The position numbers were made by a program, and so were the translations under genes. Shown piece by piece: positions 9,659 through 19,396 of a DNA stretch of 31,419 bases. The DNA comes from Fragilaria radians (taxonomy: Eukaryota > Bacillariophyta > Fragilariophyceae > Fragilariales > Fragilariaceae). Position 1 is the stretch's first letter, and every line of letters begins with the position of its first letter. The stretch is taken from positions 1 to 31,419 of the forward strand of contig CAAAJI010000108.1 in the NCBI GenBank assembly GCA_900642245.1, written 5' to 3'. The notes beneath the pieces were generated by a model that was not told the DNA's origin, ran no database searches, and worked only from the letters and a program-made list of their open reading frames with translations.

Positions 9659-10236
9659 GCTCTAAGCTGCTTTAAGAGTTTATGCAAATTGTAAATTATG
9701 ATCTAAAAAGTTGCTTTTATCTTAGATCTCTTGTGAATCAATTGCAACGTGTTTCCTTGACCACCTAGTCTCTTTAGCTTACGTGTTAGATTCAACACTT
9801 ATCATTTAGAATTGTGATCTTAGATTCACAACTTAGATTCCTCAATCGTGAATCTTGATAGATTCCTGTTTGTTACTTAGGAATCTGTAATAGTTATTCC
9901 TACCGTATTGATATGAGGGTCTTAAAAAGATATTAAATGATCATCTTCATTTACAAGCAATATTACGTATTACTGAATTCATCTGAGACTATGTCTTATT
10001 TTAGTTTGTGGAAGGTATAGAAAGAATGGTTACCTATGTGACCTATTCTAGTTTTAGATGAGTAAATATAAGAATATTAATTCTAGTATTATATACTATG
10101 TACTAATCATAACTTTGGACGTCTCCAGTATCGGTACACACACACATCTCTTAGCCTTAGTACTTCAATATAGTATTGATAGACTTACAACCTATAGTGT
10201 TAGGTATTATCTTAATGAACTTCTCAAGGTATTTCG
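9659..10236 (-). repeat. Solo LTR of the gypsy element (copy R1)
   Basis: 578 bp, similar end to end to the LTR at 22789-23361 and the shortened LTR at 25840-26234, all in the same orientation. Shared landmarks are TGCTCTAAGCTGCT at the left end, TTAGATTCAACACTTA, GATAGATTCC, TCTCCAGTATCGGTACACAC, and GTTAGGTATTATCTTAATGA near the right end. The right end GGTATTTCG corresponds to GGTATGTCA in the intact copy. Flanking 5-mers ATAGT (9654-9658) and ATTGT (10237-10241) may be a decayed target-site duplication. There is no coding sequence beside it, so it is read as a solo LTR left by LTR-LTR recombination inside copia copy B. Confidence 0.8.
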
Positions 10237-10617
10237 ATTGTGGGAGATTTGGTACAAACATTAAAATGGCATAGTCACACAATTTGAATATGCAAGCAAC
10301 AAAAATTGAATTGGAATGGGAAATGGTTTCTGAAATTTAGCAAAATAAAATCTTAGTTGACACTTTGATAGCTAAATGAAGAAATAATATTTGACACGTT
10401 AAGGAAGATTAAAAAGGTATCTAACTTAAAAGTTGAAAGAATCGTGGATAATTTTCCGGAGTGCAGATTTATTAAGGAAACGTAGGATATGAAATCAATT
10501 GAGGATTCGTTGTTAACTTTGTGAGAAGAATAGACTTCAAACCTGCCTCGAAAATTCATGAAACACCATTAGCCTTAGGAGTCACTATAATCCATGCAAA
10601 TAAAGGATGTATGCTAA

Positions 10618-11220
10618 TTTAGATGATCAAAAAGAAATGAGCTTTCATTCAGGGATTGGAAAACTGGTATATTTGATCCAACATACCAGGCATGAGCTTA
10701 AGAGTGTGCTAAACCATATGATTCAAACAAAACATTGAAATTAAATTTTACTCCTGAGGAAAAGAAAGAAAGAAAAGATTCAGTTGATTTCTCAGATAAC
10801 AGCTCTAGAAGAGACAAAGTAAATCAAAGAAGTGCACATGGATCTGTCATTTTTTTAAACAAACATCCCCTCTGATGAAAATCAAAAAGAAAAACTCCAT
10901 CTCTCCTTCTAGCATGGAAGTCTAGTATGTAGCGATTTCAGAAGCTCTTCGTGAAGAGAAAATTATGGCATAAATTTTTGTTTCATTTGGACCGAGAGAA
11001 GAGGTGCAGACGAGATCAAAGCGGATTTCAGCAAACCCCAAACAGCAAGTGAAAGGCCCTAGCAGGATGACATCAGTTATCATTTTAGCAGAAAAAAGGG
11101 TTGATGAGGAATTTGTAAATATCGACCTTTGTTTTCTCAATTGAGAATCGAGCTGATCTTTTCACAAAATATATTGCCGGTGAATTATTCTCAAATTTCT
11201 CTACCGCTATTTTTTCAACA
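10618..11220 (+). pseudogene. Copia late RT and RNase H remnant
   Basis: At about 10640-10700 the frame reads FHSGIGKLVYLIQHTRHELK, matching YRSGVRMLLYLIKYSRPGIA of copy A at 21801-21860. At about 10915-10960 YVAISEALREE matches the RNase H EAEYVAMSEAVKE of copy A. At about 11110-11200 the residues DEEFVNI and IENRADLFTKYIAGE are the typical copia C-terminal end. All lie in different frames with stops. Confidence 0.72.
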
Positions 11221-11260
11221 AAGAAGAAAAATAGTGCTGAAAATGATACAACTGTTTCCA

Positions 11261-12067
11261 AATGTTACCGGAATTGAAGATGAACGTGTATAAATTAAGT
11301 AAAGCAAATTTAAGAACCATCAAAGGAGGTGCAAGGAATTTCCATGATTTTCGTTTTTTTACGTTTCACAGATTTAAAATGTTGATTAGCAATGACTTGG
11401 AAAGAAAATGATTAATTTTTGAAAGCATTGGCTTTTCTACAATCCAGACAAAACAATGATAACCCTTACATTAGCAATGAGTCAAAGAATAAAATGACTT
11501 AGCTTACAGTCTCAGCAAAAGGAAAGTCTGTATTACTTCCCTTGCATCAAGTCCAAATCTATTGACTGGAAGCACGTACCATAACAATATCCATGTCAAA
11601 AAGTTGCAGGGTTGTGATTTCTTCAATCTCTAACAACCAACTATATACTTGAGCTTTGATGGATGGCAGTAACATTTGTCAATGACCTCCTGGAGTGCAT
11701 TCTAAAGCGTTTGTAGCCCGCGTGAGTCCCGAAATGTTGACTGCCTTAGCTGAACTTCTGAGGATTTGCCATCAAATACTGAAATGCTTCCTTGTTGTTC
11801 AGGTTTGACCAAAAATTTAGTAATTTCAAATTTTCATTCTCTTTCTTTCTTTTGACGCTAAGACTTTCCTTACGGTGTGTGTGTGGGTGAGCTTGTGGAA
11901 CGGAACTAGTAGTATTACGTTTTTTCCGCAGTAACACTATAGTCAACCTTTTGATTATTGGACCGACGGACAGACGATTGGTGGTCACCTTACCTCTTTA
12001 CTTCTTTCCTAGGATTACAGGAAGGTTAATTTTACTCCGTTGGAATTGAAATATTACTACAGACACC
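11261..12067. other. Intergenic, includes RPS5 upstream region
   Basis: About 800 bp with no recognised gene. An 80-codon minus-strand frame at 11746-11988 is low-complexity and basic and is probably fortuitous. The last 100 bp or so, with CTTTACTTCTTTCCTAGGATT ahead of the ATG, presumably contain the RPS5 promoter and 5' leader. The first part may still be degenerate transposon sequence. Confidence 0.4.
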
Positions 12068-12876
12068 ATGGCCGACGTTGAGGAAGAAGCTATCGTTGAT
12101 ACTCCAGAAGAAATCGAGGATTATGAGGAGGAGGAAGCAGTAGTTGAGGAGGAAGAGGAGTTCGTACAAATTTCAGGAGGTGCAGAGATTAAATTGTTTG
12201 GTAAATGGAAGTTTGATGACATTGAAGTTCGTGACATTTCCCTGGTGGTACGTGATGCTAATTGCAACCCTGAATTATGCGTGTCGAAACGTTGTTTTAG
12301 TAATTGCCTTCCTATGCATATTAATTTGTCATCTCATTATTCTCCATTGCCATCATCCATAAAATCAAGGATTACATTGCCTGCAAGGGTGATCATGCCA
12401 CGTACCTTCCCCACACTGCCGGTCGTTATCAAAAGAAACGTTTCCGCAAGGCATCTTGTCCTATTGTCGAACGTTTGGCATGTTGCTTGATGAGGAAGGG
12501 TCGTAATGCGGGTAAGAAATTGATGGCATGCCGTATCATTCAGCATACCTTGGAAATTATCCATCTGTTGACGGATCAAAATCCAATGCAGGTCGTTGTC
12601 GATGCGATTATTAATTCTGGTCCACGAGAGGATTCGACTCGTGTGGGTGGTGCCGGTGTTGTCCGACGACAGGCCGTAGACATGTCCCCCTTTCGTCGTG
12701 TCAATTATGCACTTTACCTATTGGCTACCGGTGCTCGTGAGGCATCCTTCCGTAACCTCAAAACTATGGCCGAGTGTTTGGCGGAAGAGCTTATCAATGC
12801 GGCACGAGGATCATCCAATAGTTATGCTATTAAGAAGAAGGATGAAATTGAACGTGTGTCCAAGAGCAATCGTTAG
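12068..12876 (+). CDS. RPS5: 40S ribosomal protein S5 (uS7)
   Basis: Joined from 12068-12247 and 12370-12876, giving 228 residues. The body follows eukaryotic uS7 closely: EIKLFGKW, DYIA, YLPHTAGRYQKKRFRKA, CPIVERL, EIIHLLT, AIINSGPREDSTRVG, RRQAVDMSPFRRVN, TGAREASFRN, AECLAEELINAA and the C-terminal SSNSYAIKKKDEIERV ending SNR. uS7 binds 18S rRNA in the head of the small subunit near the E site and helps shape the mRNA exit channel. The N-terminus carries an extra acidic run (EEIEDYEEEEAVVEEEEEF, residues about 14-32), making the protein about 24 residues longer than human RPS5. The 3' end converges on the FtsZ gene 287 bp away. The identification is secure. Confidence 0.97.
12248..12369 (+). 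other. Intron in RPS5
   Basis: A 122-bp phase-0 intron with donor GTACGT and acceptor ATCAAG. Splicing joins DISLV to DYIACK, reproducing the conserved DISLxDYIA of eukaryotic uS7. A donor three bases earlier (GTGGTA at 12245) would drop only the Val and cannot be excluded. The acceptor has a weak pyrimidine tract, but homology fixes it. Confidence 0.85.
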
Positions 12877-13163
12877 GGAGTCAATACGTTCTTGCATTGG
12901 ATTTGTTCCTTACTTAAAAAATCAACATTTGCTTTCTAGCCTTTTTGAGTCTGTATGCTTTTCTTTTCCACACTCTATTTGTAGTTGTGATTGTTTGTTG
13001 GAATTCAAGAAAATTATCACAAGATATGGTTATTTCTAGCCAGTTGAATTGAAGAATCTAAATTGATACCATGTAAGGATATATAGATAGTTCAAGGATT
13101 AACCATTTAGCAAAACGAAGAAATCTACTACTCTCTCAACAACAAAAATTGTTTTTGTCAGTT
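12877..13163. other. Short gap between convergent RPS5 and FtsZ
   Basis: 287 bp that must hold the 3' ends of both transcripts. A frame read through from the RPS5 region on this strand is fortuitous. No gene is seen. Confidence 0.5.
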
Positions 13164-14468
13164 TCAACCAAATAACTTTCGTTTCATTCTTCGTAGCAAC
13201 CCTTCCTTTCTTTTGGGGATGACAAATCCATCTGGTGTATTGAATCCCCTAGTTATTACCTTGGTTGTTTCCTCCACACCTTTCGAGTTGGGTCCAAGTG
13301 GACTCTTGGTACTTATTCGTCGCTCCTTATAGAAATCTGGTTGAAGTCTTTGCAATATGGCATCACTGTCTTGCTCGGCAAAGTCACATGCCAGTACAGT
13401 AATACTCATTTCCTCTCTCATGGTGGGGTCTACAAGTGCACCAAAGATAATATTGGCATTCTCATCGGCATTCTCAAAGATGACCTCACTTGCCTCATTG
13501 ATTTCTTGAAGGCCCATATCCAACCCCCCCACAATGTTAAAGACGATACGGCGTGCCTTTTGGAGGGGAAAGTCCAAGAGAGGACTACTAATGGCAGCGA
13601 CTGCAGCATTGGCAGCTCGATTTTTCCCCGTACCAGTTCCAACTCCCATGAGTGCTGTCCCAGCATCCTTCATGACAGTCCGAACATCTGCAAAGTCAAC
13701 ATTGACAATTCCAGTTTTGAGAATAATTTCGGATATTCCGACAACTCCCTGTCGAAGTATATCATCTGCTACTAGGAATGCCTCTGTCACTGGTGTATTA
13801 TCAGGAACAATCCGAAGTAACTTATCATTCGATATGACAATCATCGTATCGACATTATTCTTCAATTCCCGTATGGCCCTTTCGGCTTGATCCATCCGTC
13901 GTTTGCCCTCAAATCCAAATGGCTTTGTGACGACGCCCACTGTGAGACAACCACATGCCTTGGCAGTCGCTGCGACGACGGGTGCTGCACCACTACCAGT
14001 CCCCCCACCCATCCCAGCTGTCACAAAGACCATATCACTCCCATCAACAATGGCACGAATTTCCTCAATGGATTCTTGAGCCGCAGCACAACCGACCGAT
14101 GGATCACCCCCCGCACCTAATCCTCTTGTTAACTTCCGACCAATGTTTAATTTTTGCAAACACTGTGATTTGGTCAACGCCTGGACATCGGTGTTGATGG
14201 CCCAAAAGGATACACCCTGAATACCCGTAGATATCATCCGATTGACGGCATTTCCTCCACCACCACCCACACCAATGACTTGAATAATACATGGTGGAGC
14301 AGGATCAGTTGGATCCAATGCGCTTGATAGCAATTGAGATGATGATGATGATGACATCAATGCCAAATTCTGTGGTGTAATGGGAAGGAATCCATACGAT
14401 GGATTCGCAGTCAGTGACAAGCAGAATAGAATATAATTCAGTATCAGCATCTTATTATTGGAGAGCAT
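13164..14468 (-). CDS. ftsZ: Plastid-targeted FtsZ
   Basis: An intronless 434-residue tubulin-like GTPase that forms the plastid division ring. The N-terminus has a hydrophobic signal sequence (residues about 7-21, LILNYILFCLSLTA) followed by SYG-FLP. The Phe after the predicted cleavage site matches the ASAFAP-type motif of diatom and cryptophyte plastid preproteins, followed by a Ser-rich transit-like stretch. The GTPase body starts at about residue 60: IQVIGVGGGGGNAVNRM, FWAINTDVQAL, the tubulin signature GGGTGSGAAP, TKPFGFEG, DNTPVTEAF, and the T7 loop NVDFADVRTVM with the catalytic Asp. The C-terminus is a short basic tail (KEGLLRRMKRKLFG) without the conserved bacterial FtsA/ZipA-binding peptide. 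A second Met at residue 7 is an alternative start. It is divergent from the transporter at 14860. Confidence 0.96.
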   Translation of the reverse strand: MLSNNKMLILNYILFCLSLTANPSYGFLPITPQNLALMSSSSSSQLLSSALDPTDPAPPCIIQVIGVGGGGGNAVNRMISTGIQGVSFWAINTDVQALTKSQCLQKLNIGRKLTRGLGAGGDPSVGCAAAQESIEEIRAIVDGSDMVFVTAGMGGGTGSGAAPVVAATAKACGCLTVGVVTKPFGFEGKRRMDQAERAIRELKNNVDTMIVISNDKLLRIVPDNTPVTEAFLVADDILRQGVVGISEIILKTGIVNVDFADVRTVMKDAGTALMGVGTGTGKNRAANAAVAAISSPLLDFPLQKARRIVFNIVGGLDMGLQEINEASEVIFENADENANIIFGALVDPTMREEMSITVLACDFAEQDSDAILQRLQPDFYKERRISTKSPLGPNSKGVEETTKVITRGFNTPDGFVIPKRKEGLLRRMKRKLFG

Positions 14469-14859
14469 GGTGTGTGTATCGTGTATAGGATTTGTTGTAG
14501 AGTCTACGAATCACCCTCGTTGAATGATGGATTGAAGAGAGAGATGAAAGGGCACACAATAGATGATTGATGTTGAAATATCATTTCAACCGTACTTGTC
14601 TGCCACTACATGTAGAGTACCGTGTCATGTTGCCGTTTAGAATTTTCAAATCATTTCATTGACAGGACCAATATATATTTAATCCTCATCCTTATTCTAT
14701 TAAATACTTACTGGCGGATTAAAAAAACTCACATCACACTTCCTGTATGGTCCAACGCGCAAATAGTTGTCTCACGTCACACCATTGAATCCATCCATCA
14801 CCCATTCGTTTTCTTTACACCCTACCTTTCATTCCAGAGAAAGCACATTCCAATAGGAA
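14469..14859. promoter_or_regulatory. Shared upstream region of ftsZ and DMT gene
   Basis: 391 bp between two divergent start codons, so the promoters of both genes must lie here or overlap. CA/GT-rich ACACACC and TGTGTG stretches lie next to the FtsZ start and a pyrimidine-rich TTTCTTTACACCCTACCTTTC about 40 bp before the transporter ATG. No specific factor site was recognised. The function is inferred from geometry. Confidence 0.5.
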
Positions 14860-15954
14860 ATGAAAGGCTATTCATGTGGTCTATCGTTGGAATCCTATGG
14901 ATTATTACTTGTTCTGTTATCTGCCATACTCTATGCCTTGGCTGGTGCCTTTGTCAAGTTGGGACATATTCGGGGACGTCTTCCAAGTACAGAACTTGTC
15001 TTTGCTAGGGGTATCTTCCAGGGAGGGTTCATCCTCCTGGGTCTATTTATGACACGTGATGATAAGAATCAACGTTTGATACATCATCCATTTGGGAAGG
15101 GTGCCGCAGCGAAACGTCTTGTGTGGGCAAGAGGTATCATTGGGGGGATGGGATTCTTGTTAGATTATCATTGTATGGCAGTCTTACCACTGGGTGATGC
15201 TATAACACTCATGTCATTGTATCCATTCTTGACTATATTTTTGGCAAAATTTGTATTGGACGAGGAAATTAAAGTACTTCATATTGTTGTGACGACGGCT
15301 AGTTTATTTGGTGCAGTCATGATTGCCCAACCAACCTTTGTGTTCGGGAGCTTGGAAAGTGAAATAAAAAATAATCCTCCCACTGCATCCTTGGGATATC
15401 TTACAGGGTGTCTTGGATCTATCTGTCTTGCATGTGTCGTCATTATGATTCGAAAGGCTGGTAACATTGGAGTTCATACCTTTCAATTACTTTTCTGTTG
15501 GGCTGTATTAGGAACTATCTTTAGTATCCTTGTAGGTCCAATGGAAGGCGCCTGGGAAGTACCATCGACACTTCTTGTATGGGGATATGTATTTGGTGTA
15601 TGTATGTTTGGAGCAGGGGCACATTTCATGTTGAACTATGCTGGTCAGTTAGCTCCAGCAGGTCTTGTATCTGTTGTTCGAGCATCCGATATTATGTGGG
15701 CCTACGCATTTGAAATTCTCGTGTTTGACCAACGACCAAATTTCTGGACTTGGATTGGTGTTGTCTTGGTATTGGGTTCGTTGTTGGCAATTGCCATTGA
15801 CAAGGCCAACTTGTCGATTTTGTCCTCGACAAAAATTTCGTCACCAAAAAAAATTTCACCCATCAAAGCATCCCTAAAAAGTAAGGATGGAATCTTGTCC
15901 GAGATTGGACATGATTTGGAATCACAAAATAATGCTTCGGGTAAAGATGCCTAG
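14860..15954 (+). CDS. EamA/DMT-family transporter
   Basis: An intronless 364-residue membrane protein with about ten hydrophobic helices in two EamA halves (about residues 12-152 and 176-316). This is the drug/metabolite transporter fold, closest in feel to SLC35G-type proteins. In the first half, GAFVKLGH and ELVFARGIFQGG are followed by the typical WARGIIGGMGFLLDYHCMA and LPLGDAITLMSLYPFLT. The second half includes ACVVIMIRKAG, GAGAHFMLNYAGQLAP and VVRASDIMWAYAFEI, ending with VVLVLGSLLAIA. A cytosolic Ser/Lys-rich tail of about 50 residues follows. The substrate cannot be read from sequence; relatives carry nucleotide sugars, amines or organic acids. No plastid-targeting signal is evident. 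The start at 14860 is the first ATG in frame that precedes the first helix. Confidence 0.9.
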   Translation: MKGYSCGLSLESYGLLLVLLSAILYALAGAFVKLGHIRGRLPSTELVFARGIFQGGFILLGLFMTRDDKNQRLIHHPFGKGAAAKRLVWARGIIGGMGFLLDYHCMAVLPLGDAITLMSLYPFLTIFLAKFVLDEEIKVLHIVVTTASLFGAVMIAQPTFVFGSLESEIKNNPPTASLGYLTGCLGSICLACVVIMIRKAGNIGVHTFQLLFCWAVLGTIFSILVGPMEGAWEVPSTLLVWGYVFGVCMFGAGAHFMLNYAGQLAPAGLVSVVRASDIMWAYAFEILVFDQRPNFWTWIGVVLVLGSLLAIAIDKANLSILSSTKISSPKKISPIKASLKSKDGILSEIGHDLESQNNASGKDA

Positions 15955-16499
15955 GTGAAGGTTTTTGGGATACCCAAAAAAAGCACTTGCTGCCTGCAGG
16001 AAGTGTACAAACTAAATGCTACGAAAGGAATAGATATTACCCTCTCTTTGGGATTGCTTTGTAACTTGTTAAAAATTCTCTTCAAGAGCTTGTGAATGGC
16101 TCGACAAAGTGGGTCTGGACAACTCTCTTGGATAATCAAAACATCAAAATCTTTTTTTGAAAGATACATACGCTATTGCAACTTTGAGATTACAATTACT
16201 CATGGTTAATAAGCTAAAAATATATTCAATAAAAAATGAAAAGGATGGATCAGTCTAATGTCATCCAAACATTTGAATTGTTTTATTAGACCCTTAATTT
16301 TTATCTCTACATCAGGGGTGCACATTTACAAGTATTGCTAATTTATCAATTTTTGATGGAGGGACAACAAGTATTCAACTGCATTTGTTGGTTAACTTTT
16401 CCAACCGTACAAAGTGTATCGTTTGTTCCGATCAGATACACAAATCTTATTACCACATTCTTCAAGCTGGTATAGAAAGCTTTAGTTCACTTATTTGAT
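15955..16499. other. Intergenic, no supported gene
   Basis: DNA downstream of the transporter. A 72-codon frame on the minus strand (15951-16169, ATG at 16169) overlaps the transporter's last codon and matches nothing I recognise. It could be chance or a 3' antisense frame. No repeats were recognised. Confidence 0.4.
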
Positions 16500-18487
16500 T
16501 AAAAGTTTTAGAATGAAAACAACTGACAGGAGAAGATCCAATAGTCAGGACACTAGATCACAGATTAATGATTGATCAAAGCCAGTAACGATTCTAGCAG
16601 CAATAACCTGAAACATTTGATGCATCCCAATTCTTTTTGATTTCAAGTTGAAATGTTGGGGAATAAGTGATAAGCTATTGGCTAGGGCAATTTGCTCTGG
16701 AGATTCATTGTTGAGAAAGCTTGAGGTAACCAAGACAGATGAAAAATCAATGCTAAGAATGAAGAAAGCAAGAACTGGCCCAGGGAATCATTGATTTCAA
16801 TGGGTTAGCCTACAAATAGATAGCATTATCCATTGATATGATGAGTAGCAGCAATAAGGTGGCATTGAACATGGTTCTAGGATTTAAGACTAAAGTGACG
16901 GAGACGGAAACACAACTATTGCATGGAATTGGTTGAAAGATGCTTGAACCTTTGGCAACTCCTTGCCTGGTAAAAATAGCGAAATTGTTTATGTAGAGTG
17001 TTTTTAATGAGAAATGAAGATCCAGATTCTTGCATTACTTGCCATGATGCACTGAGATATGAAGTTGGAATATAAGATTTACCATGCCAGATAATCAGCT
17101 TTTGATTCATGGTTTAAACAACGTTTTTATTAAATGCAAGCTTCAAATGGTCTTCCTGTAGGAAAGGATTAGAATCAAAGCAATCCGCTTGAAATCAATG
17201 TGGTGGACAGGGCTCAGACAAATTTGAAGTCAACAAGCTACACAACGCTTTGGGACATTGTGGAGAAGTTTTTCTCAAGACAGCAGCAAGATCTTATAAT
17301 TGAGGGCAACATGGAAAGTTTAAAGTTTCCCATGCATGTGCGATAGGTGAGGCATTTTTCACAAAGGATAGCATCAAGTTGCCCTATGAATTATGCAATG
17401 AAAAGGACGCGTATTTTGTGTATAAACTCCGTGCATTCAGAGAATTTGGAAACCGAGAGATCAAATCAATGAAGGTAAATTCCATATGGATGATAATGAA
17501 CAATAATCTATGGGAGGTGAGCTGGAATAAAGACCCAGTGATGAGGTTGAAAGTAAGACCTCAGAGCCAAAGGTAGCATAAACAAAGAAAACGTTTCAAG
17601 GCTGCTTTAGTCCAAAAGCAACAGAAATCATCAGTAACTCAATACCTGGAAGGGAGAGGATTGCAGATCAAACTAGCTTTGCCTTGAGGCTTAGAAATCA
17701 TGAATTGAGCCCGCTCCATCAACTTAAAAAGTCATAAAAGAAAAAGGCAATACGCTTATAAGAAATAGTTCAAGGAGGCATGTGCTTTTTTGGTTTTTAA
17801 AATAATATGTGCCATCGTGATGGAGTATTGGAAGACGTATATCTATAATGTGTGTGTTTTAACACTTAAAAGTGTCACGGACTATATACTAAGTTAAGAG
17901 AGATTCTAGCAAAGCTCTGACTGATCAGAGATCTAAAAACACTTATTTATCTGCAGAAAAAGTATAGTGTTTGAGTTATTGGAGAACCAAACAAGGTTTT
18001 AACCCACTTATAATTTGATTTAAGCTATGCTTGGAATAAAGAACGTTGCCAGACTATCAATATAGTCAACTTCTATTGCCGCTTATGCCTTTGTAGCAGT
18101 GAGGTAATTGTCCCTTTGACCAGTCTCACATCAAGAGAGGTCAAGATGCATTAGCATTCAACCCATCGAAAAGCTTTTGAAAAAATGTGAAAGATGTTCA
18201 ATTTCATAAAGAGTTATCACGAGCAGACTTTTTTTGCCTATTCAAATTCATACTCATGTATCTGATCATCAGCAGAGTGCAGTAACTATGAAGGATAAAC
18301 AGTTCAAAGCATTTAAATTAAATTCTACACAGTTGAAAGACAATATATGACAACTAAACGATAGCAGTACAAGAAAACTTTGCTGGGCAACCCAATCCAT
18401 ATGAGATTCTTTCTTGAACTCACAGTAAAGGAACTAGCCAGAGGATAAATTGATACTGTTGACCTGCTTCAGGACCGTAGAGGCAAT
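16500..18487. mobile_element. Degenerate copia-like debris (copy C)
   Basis: The only clear domain is the pre-integrase zinc region at about 17230-17357. The rest has no open frame over about 65 codons and no recognised terminal repeats. AT-rich unassigned sequence at 17580-18487 may be more transposon debris or ordinary spacer. The limits are approximate and the assignment outside 17230-17357 rests on context. Confidence 0.4.
17230..17357 (+). pseudogene. Copia pre-integrase remnant (copy C)
   Basis: One frame reads LHNALGHCGE, then a stop, then GQHGKFKVSHACAIGEA. This parallels LHKILGHCGE and GKFEVCEPFAIGKA of copy A at about 19793-19914, the zinc-binding HHCC region ahead of copia integrase. 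The first Cys of the CxxC pair is Ser here. It is interrupted and non-functional. Confidence 0.65.
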
Positions 18488-18617
18488 TATTAGAGTTACA
18501 TCCACAGTTGGTTTAGCGATTGATTTAGCGATACATGGAAGAAAGAATTCAAATTTAGCGATAGTTTTAATCCATACTTTAGTGATTACAATTTAGTGTT
18601 GAAGAGGTTCTCTAACA
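18488..18617 (+). repeat. 5' LTR of copia copy A
   Basis: About 130 bp, clearly matching 22518-22642: ATCCACAGTTGGTTTAGC, GATTTAGCGATACATGGAA, AGAATTCAAATTTAGC and GTTGAAGAG..TTCTCTAACA are shared. Similarity fades a few bases beyond the CTAACA end. The left terminal TG is mutated. Confidence 0.8.
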
Positions 18618-18723
18618 CGTATAAACGTAAGGTTTATGTTAGGAGTCCTCTTCTTTTGTACTTATTGTCACTTTTGTTAAGTTAAAGGATTTAATTTAAG
18701 CTTGGTTTAGTTACGTCTTGAAG
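18618..18723 (+). promoter_or_regulatory. Copia copy A untranslated leader
   Basis: This 106-bp stretch lies between the 5' LTR and the first gag ATG. ATAAAC-GTAAG-GTTTAT at about 18621-18637 can fold into a 6-bp hairpin where a primer-binding site would be expected. No match to the usual initiator-Met tRNA primer sequence is visible. Confidence 0.35.
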
Positions 18724-19326
18724 ATGACAGATTTCAGTACTATTTGTGTATTGCAGTTTTCCGGGAAGAAAGAAGATTGGCCCACTTGGAGTGAGAAGTT
18801 TCAAGCCAAGGCCAAGCGATCAGGTAAAAAAGACGTTTTGTTGGGTAGAATGAAGATTCCAAGGACCCAAGACCCTATGGATGAAGGAACAGAGGAAGGA
18901 AAGCGTATGATGGCAATAGTTTATTTGAATAAGATGCCTTTTACGGAGTTGATTCTTTCAATTGATGCCACCATTAGTGCTGGAAAGATTGCCTTTGGGA
19001 TTGTCAAGGGTTGCAAAACCAAGGAGTATGAAGATGGAAATGCTGCTTTGGCATGGAAAAGTTGAAAAAGAAATATGATCCAATCTCTGCACCGTCATTG
19101 TTTAAAACAGAAAGAATATTTGAGAAGGCAAGTTGAGCAAAGATGAAGATCCAGACATTTGGATTATAAATTTGGAAGATCGAGTCAGTGTACGTCAAGG
19201 CAAGTTGAGGAGATGAAAACTGAAGTTATTTGCAACTATTGTAAAAAACCTGAACAATTAAAAGCTAATTGCTTTAAGTTAATGAAGAAAAATCAGAGTC
19301 AAGGTGAAAATAATTTTTCGGATTGA
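18724..19326 (+). pseudogene. Copia gag
   Basis: The capsid-type start (MTDFSTICVLQFSGKKEDWP) is open from 18724 to 19065. A frame change near 19050 continues as EKLKKKYDPISAPSLF, and another near 19132 gives SKDEDPDIWIINLEDR. A zinc knuckle at 19231-19272 reads CNYCKKPEQLKANC, where the expected His is Gln. Gag packages the RNA in virus-like particles; this copy cannot make an intact one. The native start could be the ATG at 18724. Confidence 0.82.
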
Positions 19327-19396
19327 GAAATGGTGTTGCAACCACAATGACGGATGTGGCTTTCAATTCGATTGAAAATTCTAAAATCTTGACAAG

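Larger units (their letters stand above)
8640..11260 (+). mobile_element. Decayed Ty1/copia retrotransposon (copy B)
   Basis: Scattered short matches occur in copia order on the plus strand: protease (about 8662-8830), a duplicated linker (8851-9150), integrase (about 9184-9470), late reverse transcriptase and RNase H (about 10618-11220). Every domain has stops and frameshifts. A 578-bp solo LTR of a different family (9659-10236) interrupts it between integrase and reverse transcriptase. No terminal repeats of copy B itself were identified, so the outer limits are approximate. It is more decayed than the copia copy at 18488-22642 and therefore probably older. Confidence 0.75.

Noticed and set aside
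10058..10264. 68-codon open frame
   Set aside because: It lies almost wholly inside the solo LTR (9659-10236); the matching stretch of the other LTR copies is not conserved as protein.
10922..11140. 72-codon minus-strand frame
   Set aside because: Antisense to the copia RNase H remnant, which has better homology on the plus strand.
11615..11640. CAATCTCTAACA resembling the copia LTR end (CTCTAACA)
   Set aside because: Similarity covers only about 10 bases and there is no partner repeat, so it cannot be called the LTR of copy B.
13341..13890. Plus-strand frames of 118-144 codons
   Set aside because: Shadows antisense to FtsZ, whose minus-strand frame is unmistakable.
14339..14358. GAT-repeat microsatellite
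   Set aside because: It simply encodes the Ser run in the FtsZ transit-like region; noted but not a separate element.
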